Positions 1 through 5,439 of a stretch of 5,759 nt of DNA are shown here, in pieces (the stretch's first letter is position 1; each line of letters begins with the position of its first letter). The notes beneath the pieces were generated by a model. That model was not told the origin of the DNA. It did no database searches and was given only the letters and a program-made list of their open reading frames with translations. The stretch is from JBFHRB01 sp041591915 (lineage in GTDB: Bacteria > Actinomycetota > Nitriliruptoria > Nitriliruptorales > Nitriliruptoraceae). The translations under genes and the position numbers were made by a program. The stretch lies in NCBI GenBank assembly GCA_041591915.1, contig JBFHRB010000214.1, positions 1 to 5,759 on the forward strand, given 5' to 3'.

Positions 1-2510
1 AGCGCGAGGTCGTGCCCAGCGCCGTGCACCGCATCGAGCTCGGCCCGGGTCCCGATCGCGATGGTGATGTCGGAGGCAGTGTCGTTGGTGACCGCGAAGG
101 TGAGCTTCTCGCCGGGACCGACCAGCACGGCGCGTGCCGCGCCCTGGTCGGCTTCCAGCTCGACCGCGCGGCCCGGCAGGAGGCTGCGCTGGAACTGCAC
201 GCCTGCCCAGACGACGAGGGCGATGAGCGCGACCGTGACGGCCCTCACGAACCACCGTTCGGCGGTCTGCACCGGGGTGCGCCGGGCAGCCCGAAGGCCA
301 CGGAAGTCGCGGAGCCGCAGCGAGTTCGTCACGACGAAGACGCTGGAGAAACCCATCGCCGTGGCGGCGATCATCGGGTTCAGCAGGCCCGCCGCCGCCA
401 CCGGGATGGCCAGGACGTTGTAGCCGAACGCCCACAAGAGGTTGGTCGCGATCGTGCGCAGCGTCCGACGGCTCAGCGCCACCGCGTCGGCCGCGGCGCG
501 CAGGTCGCCCGTCACGAGGGTCACGTCGCTGGCCTCGATCGCGACGTCGGTCCCCGTCCCGATCGCCATGCCGAGGTCGGACTCGACCAGTGCCGGCGCG
601 TCGTTGATGCCGTCGCCGACCATCGCGACGACGCGACCTTCGGCCTGGAGCCGGTTCACCACGTCCGCCTTGTCGGCGGGGAGGACCTCCGCGATGACCT
701 CGTCGATGTCGACGGACGTCGCGACCGCTCGCGCGGTGACCTCGTTGTCACCGGTGAGCATGAGGGTCCGAAGGCCCAGGGCGTGCAGCGCGGCGATCGC
801 CTCGCGGCTCGTCTCCTTGAGCGCGTCGGCCACGGTCACGACCAGGGACGGGTCGCCGTCGACGGCTGCGACGACCGTCGTCTCACCGCGCGCCCGCGCC
901 TCGCGGGCGAAGGCGGCGAGGTCGTCGGGCAGGCCACCGGGAGCAGCCAACCCCTCCCGCCCGACCCGGACCTCGTGCCCGTCGACGGTGGCGGTGACGC
1001 CCAGGCCCGGCGAGTTGGTGAAGGCATCGACGGGCGGCAGGCCGCCCGCCGCGCCGGCATGGGCCGCGATCGCCTGGGCGATCGGATGCTCGGAGGCCGA
1101 CTCCGCGGCGCCGACCAACCGCAGGAGCTCACTCGGGTCCCGGTCGTCGGCGGCGGCGACGGAGGCGACCGTCATGCGCCCCTGCGTGACCGTTCCGGTC
1201 TTGTCGAGGACGATCGTGTCGATGCCACGGGCCGCCTCGAGGACCTCGGCGCCGTTGATGAGTACGCCGAGCGCGGCGCCGCGACCGGTCCCGACCATGA
1301 TGGCGGTCGGCGTGGCGAGCCCGAGCGCACACGGGCAGGCGATCACGAGGACCGCGACGGCCCGTGTGATCGCAACGCTCGCGCCGACGCCGGCAACCAT
1401 CCAGCCGACGAACGTGACTGCGGCGATCGCCAGCACCACCGGGACGAAGACGGACGAGACGCGGTCGACCAGCCCCTGCACGGGGGCCTTGCCTCCCTGC
1501 GCGAGCGCGACGAGGTCGACGATCTGCGCGAGCGCGGTCTCCTCACCGATCCGCGTCGCCTCCACGACGAGGCGGCCATTGGTGTTGACGGTCGCCCCGA
1601 TGACCTCGTCGCCGACGTCGACGGTCACGGGCAGGGGCTCGCCGGTCAGCATCGACGTGTCGATCGCGCTGGCTCCGGACACGATGACGCCATCCGTCGC
1701 GATGCGCTCGCCCGGGCGGACGACGAAACGGTCCCCCACCCGCAGGTCCTCGACCGCGACCTCGGAGCCGTCCTCGAGCGTCGCGGTCTTGGCCCCGAGC
1801 TCGAGGAGGCGTCGGATCGCCTGCGAGGAGCTGCTCTTGGCCCGGTGCTCGAACCAGCGGCCCAGCATGATGAAGGTGATGATCGCGCCAGCCGTCTCGA
1901 AGTAGACGTCGGGCAGGCCGGTCACGTTCAGGCGCATCGCCGATGCGTGGTCCGCCGCGCCGAGCCACAGCAGGGCGACGACCGACCAGCCGTACGCGAC
2001 GAGCGAGCCCAGGGACACGAGCGTGTCCATCGTCACGCTGCCATGGCGGAGGTTCGTGAAGGCGTTGCGGTGGAACTCCCGGCCCGCGTAGAAGACCACG
2101 GGCGTCGACAGGGCCCACGCCACCCACTGCCAGCCGTCGAACATCCAGCCGGGCACCATCGAGAAGGCCAGCATCGGCACGGTCAGCACGAGGCCGACCA
2201 GCAGGTTGATGGTCAGGCGGCGCGCCCGGCGGGCGTCCTCCGCCTCGTCATCGACGACCTCGGGGATCGCGTACCCGAGCTTCTCGACGCGCGTCCGCAT
2301 CTGCTCGACGTCGACCGTGGCGGGGTCGTAGGTCACCATGGCGCGGTGGGTCGCGAAGTTGACCTGCGCGGTCTCGATGCCGTCGAGGCGGCCGAGGACC
2401 TTGCCGATGCGGGTCGCGCAGGCGGCACACGTCATGCCCTCGACGGGCAGGACGACCCGGGTGTTCCCGGGGTCCACGGTGGCGGTCGGCTGCTCGGTCA
2501 TGGACACCAT
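1..2510 (-). CDS. copA: Cu(I)-exporting P1B-type ATPase, CopA-like, with C-terminal extra helix and cupredoxin-like tail (3' end off window)
   Basis: ATP-driven exporter that moves Cu(I) out of the cytoplasm. The frame is open for 836 codons with no stop, so the C-terminus is missing. Domains seen: one N-terminal HMA metal-binding domain (about 18-84) with GMTCAAC (C28, C31); membrane helices from about 101; actuator TGE (289-291); membrane copper motif CPC (392-394); phosphorylation motif DKTGT (D436); nucleotide-binding SEHP (H475); hinge GDGIND (632-637). Copper selectivity (P1B-1) is supported by YN (697-698) in helix 7 and MGFSS (719-723) in helix 8. Homologues usually end soon after helix 8. 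Here a ninth hydrophobic segment (about 755-772) and a cupredoxin-like stretch (783 to the edge) follow. I chose ATG 2510 because GAGG lies 10 bases upstream; ATG 2501 would put it 19 bases away. The family call is firm; the tail's identity is inference. Confidence 0.95.
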   Translation of the reverse strand, partial: MVSMTEQPTATVDPGNTRVVLPVEGMTCAACATRIGKVLGRLDGIETAQVNFATHRAMVTYDPATVDVEQMRTRVEKLGYAIPEVVDDEAEDARRARRLTINLLVGLVLTVPMLAFSMVPGWMFDGWQWVAWALSTPVVFYAGREFHRNAFTNLRHGSVTMDTLVSLGSLVAYGWSVVALLWLGAADHASAMRLNVTGLPDVYFETAGAIITFIMLGRWFEHRAKSSSSQAIRRLLELGAKTATLEDGSEVAVEDLRVGDRFVVRPGERIATDGVIVSGASAIDTSMLTGEPLPVTVDVGDEVIGATVNTNGRLVVEATRIGEETALAQIVDLVALAQGGKAPVQGLVDRVSSVFVPVVLAIAAVTFVGWMVAGVGASVAITRAVAVLVIACPCALGLATPTAIMVGTGRGAALGVLINGAEVLEAARGIDTIVLDKTGTVTQGRMTVASVAAADDRDPSELLRLVGAAESASEHPIAQAIAAHAGAAGGLPPVDAFTNSPGLGVTATVDGHEVRVGREGLAAPGGLPDDLAAFAREARARGETTVVAAVDGDPSLVVTVADALKETSREAIAALHALGLRTLMLTGDNEVTARAVATSVDIDEVIAEVLPADKADVVNRLQAEGRVVAMVGDGINDAPALVESDLGMAIGTGTDVAIEASDVTLVTGDLRAAADAVALSRRTLRTIATNLLWAFGYNVLAIPVAAAGLLNPMIAATAMGFSSVFVVTNSLRLRDFRGLRAARRTPVQTAERWFVRAVTVALIALVVWAGVQFQRSLLPGRAVELEADQGAARAVLVGPGEKLTFAVTNDTASDITIAIGTRAELDAVHGAGHDLA

Positions 2511-2517
2511 CGTAGCA

Positions 2518-2524
2518 CCACCTC
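2518..2524 (-). promoter_or_regulatory. Ribosome binding site deciding the copA start
   Basis: On the minus strand GAGGTGG precedes the ATG at 2510; GAGG is 10 bases from it and AGGTGG 7 bases. The next in-frame ATG, at 2501, is too far for this site. It sits at the edge of the operator-like dyad, so a bound repressor might also block translation initiation; that part is inference. Confidence 0.55.
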
Positions 2525-2549
2525 GCTATACCCCCCACCCCTATATGCG
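2524..2549 (-). promoter_or_regulatory. Candidate copper-responsive operator upstream of copA (CsoR-like composition)
   Basis: The 47-base gap before copA holds an imperfect dyad. On the plus strand the arms are CGCTATA (2524-2530) and TATATGCG (2542-2549, one extra T), around an 11-base C tract with one A. These TATA blocks are the only AT-rich patches nearby. Actinobacterial CsoR sites commonly combine TATA/ATAC ends with runs of C and G next to copper-ATPase genes. This site differs because the core is C-rich on one strand and does not switch to G in the second half, so it is not a standard CsoR palindrome. TATA-containing hexamers here could serve as a -10 box, but I see no convincing -35. 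No csoR gene is in the window. Confidence 0.4.
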
Positions 2550-2557
2550 CTGGCCGG

Positions 2558-3163
2558 TCAGCCGGACGGATCCACCTCGACGCCGCGGAGCTCGGCCAAC
2601 CAGACCGCGGTTGCCAGGTCGACGCGCGTCCCCGTCATCGAGGCGCCCTCGACGTTCGCGCCGCGCAGGCGGGCCCCGCGCAGGTCCGCGCCGTCCAGCA
2701 CGGCCTTGCGCAGCGTCGCCTCCGAGAGGTCGGCGTCGCGGAGGTCGGCATCACGAAGGGTCGCCTCGGCGAGGTCCGCCCCCTGCAGGCGCAGGCCTCT
2801 GGCGGCGAGGCCTCCGAGGTCCTGCATCCGCAGGTTCACGTACGACCAGTCACCTCCGTCGACGACGAGTGCCAGCAGCCGCGCACTCGTCAGGTCGCTC
2901 CCGGTCAGCTTGCAGCCGCGCAGCGTCGCCGTGGCGAGGTTCGCGCCGCGCAGGTCGCAGTTGATGAACGCGGAGCCGTCGTGCACCGAGCCGGACAGGT
3001 CCGCGTTGTTGAACCGGCACGCCTCGAAGCGCCACCCCGCCGTCTCGACCTCCGCCAGCTCGGCCCCGCGCAGATCGCAGCCCACGAGGTGTCGGACCGC
3101 CAGGACCTCCGGGTCGTCGAGGGCGGCGAGCCGCCGTCCCTCGATCGGCGGGTCGGGCGTCAC
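2558..3163 (-). CDS. Pentapeptide-repeat protein
   Basis: A 201-residue protein expected to form a right-handed quadrilateral beta-helix, the fold of Qnr and MfpA. It has no signal peptide or membrane segment, so it is probably cytoplasmic. The A(D/N)LxX pattern runs in one unbroken 5-residue register from L31 to V181, 31 repeats or nearly eight coils. The second half (126-166) is very regular, with Leu at the centre and Ala two residues before it; the first half is looser, with Phe, Trp and Cys. Cysteines C29, C49, C69 and C84 all occupy the inward-facing i-2 position. It starts at GTG 3163, which shares bases with the rhodanese stop (GTGA), and no Shine-Dalgarno sequence precedes it, so translational coupling is likely. 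The function is unknown; gyrase protection is known for a few relatives, but nothing here shows it. Confidence 0.9.
   Translation of the reverse strand: MTPDPPIEGRRLAALDDPEVLAVRHLVGCDLRGAELAEVETAGWRFEACRFNNADLSGSVHDGSAFINCDLRGANLATATLRGCKLTGSDLTSARLLALVVDGGDWSYVNLRMQDLGGLAARGLRLQGADLAEATLRDADLRDADLSEATLRKAVLDGADLRGARLRGANVEGASMTGTRVDLATAVWLAELRGVEVDPSG
2621..3079. repeat. Degenerate 15-base tandem repeat encoding the pentapeptide array
   Basis: The coding DNA repeats every 15 bases about 31 times, visible on the plus strand as recurring words such as cgcaggtc and gcgaggtc. The repeat is strongest between about 2640 and 2790 and degenerate elsewhere. It is explained by the protein repeat. It is a coding feature, not a mobile or CRISPR repeat. 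Confidence 0.75.
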
Positions 3164-3474
3164 GCGACGCGCGGGGCGCCGTCATCCGCCTCCATGGGCA
3201 GCCCGGCGACCGCCCAGGCCTGCATGCCACCGTCGAGGTTGTGCGCCTCGTAGCCAGCGTTGCGCAGCGCGTGGACGACCATCGCGCTGCGCGCCCCGCT
3301 GCGACAGACACAGAGGATCGGCCCATCCTCCCGCAGGTCCTCGACCCGGGCGTTCAGTTCACCCATCGGGATGTGTGTCGCCGACGGGATCCGGCCAGCC
3401 GCCCACTCGAACGGCTCCCGGACGTCGAGCACCTGGTACTCGTCGATGCTGTCAGCGACCTCGTGCGGGAACAT
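3160..3474 (-). CDS. Single-domain rhodanese (sulfurtransferase)
   Basis: A 104-residue cytoplasmic rhodanese-fold protein, the usual size for a stand-alone single domain. Such enzymes carry a persulfide on the catalytic cysteine and pass sulfane sulfur from thiosulfate, polysulfide or a partner protein to an acceptor. The N-terminal LDVREPFEW (16-24) and GRIPSATHIP (27-36) blocks match the family, and the active-site loop is CRSGAR (57-62) with C57 as nucleophile. C55 lies two residues before it, giving a CxC. The start at ATG 3474 is supported by GGAGG 5 bases upstream. The gene follows the DUF302 gene by 24 bases and overlaps the pentapeptide-repeat gene by 4 bases. A role in persulfide handling beside copper export is inferred from position. 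The physiological donor and acceptor cannot be read from sequence. Confidence 0.93.
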   Translation of the reverse strand: MFPHEVADSIDEYQVLDVREPFEWAAGRIPSATHIPMGELNARVEDLREDGPILCVCRSGARSAMVVHALRNAGYEAHNLDGGMQAWAVAGLPMEADDGAPRVA

Positions 3475-3498
3475 CGGACCCTCCGGCGATCGATCCGG

Positions 3499-3903
3499 TC
3501 AGCTGCTCACGGCCTTGAGCGCGCGTCGGATGCGGTCCTTGGCGTCGCACGCGAGGTCGGTCAGCTGCTCGATGCCGGTCATGCCGATCATGCGCTCGGG
3601 ATCGACCGCGACGACGTCGGTCCCGCCCTCCGGGTTCCGGCGCAGCAGCACGTTGCACGGCAGCAGCGCACCGATGTCGGGGTCCGCGCCGATCGCCTTG
3701 CTCGCGAGGGACGGGTTGCAGGCGCCCAGGATCTTGTAGTCGTCGATGTCGACGTCGAGCTTCTCGATGAGCTTGGCCCGGACGTCGATCTCGCTGAGGA
3801 TCCCGAAGCCCTCCTCTCCGAGGGCGGCCCGGACGCGCTCGTCCGTGGTCGCGAGGTCGGCGTCGACCGTGACGGTCAGCGTGTAGCGGTCTTCCTTCAC
3901 CAT
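3499..3903 (-). CDS. DUF302-family protein
   Basis: A 134-residue protein with the features of DUF302: an N-terminal beta/alpha region, then ILGACNP (58-64) and LLPCNVLLR (80-88), and a late Asp-Pro-Met segment (101-105). The two conserved cysteines, C62 and C83, would be close in the fold and suggest a thiol or metal-binding function; C119 is a third. There is no signal peptide, so it is probably cytoplasmic. DUF302 has no settled biochemical role; relatives often occur near rhodanese or sulfur-relay genes, as here. I chose ATG 3903 because GGAGG lies 9 bases upstream and the family's conserved region begins just after. The frame stays open 50 codons further upstream, but that stretch overlaps the nitrobindin gene and is arginine/proline-rich, which marks it as spurious. 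Confidence 0.9.
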   Translation of the reverse strand: MVKEDRYTLTVTVDADLATTDERVRAALGEEGFGILSEIDVRAKLIEKLDVDIDDYKILGACNPSLASKAIGADPDIGALLPCNVLLRRNPEGGTDVVAVDPERMIGMTGIEQLTDLACDAKDRIRRALKAVSS

Positions 3904-3912
3904 GCTGGTGTG

Positions 3913-3917
3913 CCTCC
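3913..3917 (-). promoter_or_regulatory. Ribosome binding site deciding the DUF302 start
   Basis: GGAGG on the minus strand lies 9 bases before ATG 3903. It sits in the 37-base gap after the nitrobindin stop. This supports the 134-residue product over a 184-residue version. The gap itself shows no clear promoter or hairpin. Confidence 0.65.
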
Positions 3918-3940
3918 GATGGCGGTCAGTGCGCAGTCTG

Positions 3941-4465
3941 TCAGTTCTCGGCCGCCACTTCTGCCCCCGGGTCGTCCGGTCGGGCGTGCCGTTCGAGCGT
4001 TGCCGTGAGGTGATGGGTCTCGGGGGTGTCGGCGTGCCCCATCCACAGGTCATAGGTCAGGGTGTGGCCATCGAGGCTGAGGCGCCGACGGACCGCGTGC
4101 ACGCGCTTCGCCGTGGGCGTGAGTCCGACGGTCTGGGCACGCAGGTCGATCACCCCGCCGTCGATCGGCCCGGTGTGCACCTCGACGATCCCGGTCGGCT
4201 GGGCGATGACGAGCTCCGCAGCACCCGGCCCGGCCGGCCGGAGGTAGCCCGCCTCGGCGTGGAGCGGTTCGCCGGGTTCCCCGTCGACGAGGCGCCGGGT
4301 CTTCTGCACGTAGGCGAGGAACGGCTTGCCGACGTGGGCGAACGTGACCTCCTCGAGGTACTCGAAGGGCTCGATCGTGGGGTAGTCACCTCGTCCGCGC
4401 CCCCGCCACGTCCCCAGGAGCCCGGCGAGCTCGGCGAGCTCGGGGTGGAGCTCAGGCATCGTCAT
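3941..4465 (-). CDS. Nitrobindin-family haem-binding protein (FABP-like, putative peroxynitrite isomerase)
   Basis: A 174-residue beta-barrel protein of the nitrobindin/THAP4-like family. Characterised members bind ferric haem and convert peroxynitrite to nitrate. The hallmark GTWRGRGRGDYPTI occupies residues 18-31, followed by EPFEYLEEVTF (32-42), the GEPLHAEAGYLR block (65-76) and the C-terminal YDLWM...HHLTATLER block (138-159). H152, or its neighbour H151, is the likely proximal haem ligand. The length is slightly above the usual 160 or so because of a charged tail. I chose ATG 4465, with GAGAGG 7 bases upstream, over ATG 4459. The gene overlaps the preceding gene by 14 bases, so coupled translation is likely. 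No signal peptide is seen, so it is cytoplasmic. Family assignment is strong; peroxynitrite activity is carried over from relatives. Confidence 0.92.
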   Translation of the reverse strand: MTMPELHPELAELAGLLGTWRGRGRGDYPTIEPFEYLEEVTFAHVGKPFLAYVQKTRRLVDGEPGEPLHAEAGYLRPAGPGAAELVIAQPTGIVEVHTGPIDGGVIDLRAQTVGLTPTAKRVHAVRRRLSLDGHTLTYDLWMGHADTPETHHLTATLERHARPDDPGAEVAAEN

Positions 4466-5435
4466 CGTCGGTCCTCTCGTCGAAGGCGTCGATGGCCACC
4501 GCGAACCCGTCCCGGTGCTCGAGCGCGACCCGGACGGACCAGCCGGTCGAAGCCGCACCGTCGTCGAAGAGGTAGGCGCGGAGGCGATCGAGCGCTCCAC
4601 CGATGGTCGGGATCGTCGGGCTCTCGTCCAGGAACTCCGCGAGCAGGTGCCACGCGGCAGCACGTCCCGCAGCCATGCCCTTGCGCCGCCCGTAGGCCCC
4701 GCCGCTCGCGGCCGACCACGCGACACGGGCGAGGAGGTCGGCGACGTCGACCTCCGACAGGCGGTAGCCGCCCTCCATCACCGCCGCCACGGCGTTCGAC
4801 GCCCGACCCTCGACGACCGCGACGTGGCAGTACCCGTTCGACTCGTGTGCCCAGGTCCGGCCGATGGCCTCTGCCGCCTCCTGCAGGGAGGGATCCTCGA
4901 GTGGCGCACCCGGCGGGTCGTCGTGCTCGGCGGGATCGCTGGTCGGGACCGGCGGGCCGTCCTCGAGGAGCTCGTCGTGGCGGTAGTGCGGGATGGGGTA
5001 GTCGGGCTCCCAGGCTGCCAGCGCCAGGGGGAGCCCGATCTCGTCCGCGTGGGCTCGCGGGTCACCCTCGAGCCGCTCGCCGCGGATGACCCGCTCCTGC
5101 GCGACGGTCGCGGCGACGAACCACGTCTCGATGTGATCGGCGAGGTCCGACCAGCGGTGCGTCGCGGCGGCGACCTCCGTGAGGGGCCCGAGGGCGAACC
5201 GCGCCGCACCCGGCTCGAGCACGCGCGCTGCCCAGGCACCCGGGGCGTCCAGCGCGAGGCGGTACTCGGCGTAGTGCGCCACCGGCCAGAGCTGCTTGCC
5301 CAGTTGAGCGGCTGCGCGATCACACCGGTCACGGAGCTCGAGGATCCCGCCCCAGTCGCTGCTGGCGACCCGTCGCTCGACCTCGTCGATGAGCTCCTCC
5401 ACGTCACCGCGGAGGAGCAGCGCGTCGAGGGTCAC
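4452..5435 (-). CDS. Conserved-looking protein of unknown function
   Basis: A 327-residue protein I cannot assign to a named family. It is largely helical in composition, with no signal peptide and no membrane segment, so it is probably cytoplasmic. The N-terminal half carries an aromatic block WPVAHYAEYRLAL (50-62) and a FALGPLTEVAAATHRW stretch (80-95). A Pro/Asp/Glu-rich linker (about 152-185) follows, then a helical C-terminal half with WSAASGGAYGRRKG (240-253) and an acidic end (DDDDA). There are only two cysteines (C38, C203) and no recognisable nucleotide-binding or catalytic motif. It starts at GTG 5435, 4 bases after the FKBP stop. GAGG is only 2 bases from that GTG, a poor spacing, so translation may depend on ribosomes finishing the FKBP gene. 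Reading-frame quality and tight packing make it a real gene. Confidence 0.85.
   Translation of the reverse strand: MTLDALLLRGDVEELIDEVERRVASSDWGGILELRDRCDRAAAQLGKQLWPVAHYAEYRLALDAPGAWAARVLEPGAARFALGPLTEVAAATHRWSDLADHIETWFVAATVAQERVIRGERLEGDPRAHADEIGLPLALAAWEPDYPIPHYRHDELLEDGPPVPTSDPAEHDDPPGAPLEDPSLQEAAEAIGRTWAHESNGYCHVAVVEGRASNAVAAVMEGGYRLSEVDVADLLARVAWSAASGGAYGRRKGMAAGRAAAWHLLAEFLDESPTIPTIGGALDRLRAYLFDDGAASTGWSVRVALEHRDGFAVAIDAFDERTDDDDA
4473..4478 (-). promoter_or_regulatory. Ribosome binding site deciding the nitrobindin start
   Basis: GAGAGG on the minus strand lies 7 bases before ATG 4465 and 13 bases before the alternative ATG 4459. It is inside the end of the upstream coding region, which fits coupled expression of the two genes. 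Confidence 0.6.
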
Positions 5436-5439
5436 GACC

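Noticed and set aside
2521..2541. A G-quadruplex on the minus strand before copA
   Set aside because: There are two long G runs and only short GG pairs after them, so at best a weak two-layer structure. The operator-like dyad explains the region better.
3483..3498. A possible hairpin (ccgg, 8-base loop, ccgg) between the DUF302 and rhodanese genes
   Set aside because: The four-base stem is too short and has no T tract. It partly overlaps the rhodanese ribosome site, and chance is sufficient in such GC-rich DNA.
12..3518. A 3.5-kb open frame on the plus strand, 1168 codons
   Set aside because: It is antisense to copA, the pentapeptide gene and the rhodanese, all of which carry clear motifs. 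Its product is dominated by Arg, Asp, Gly and His with no recognisable domain, as expected opposite GC-rich codons.
3904..4053. A 50-residue N-terminal extension of the DUF302 protein
   Set aside because: It overlaps the end of nitrobindin, is rich in Arg, Pro and Thr, and would bypass a well-placed GGAGG before ATG 3903.
4466..4726. An upstream extension of the nitrobindin frame to 261 residues
   Set aside because: The added part is Arg/Ser-rich and antisense-like in character. The family's conserved region begins just after ATG 4465, which has its own ribosome site.
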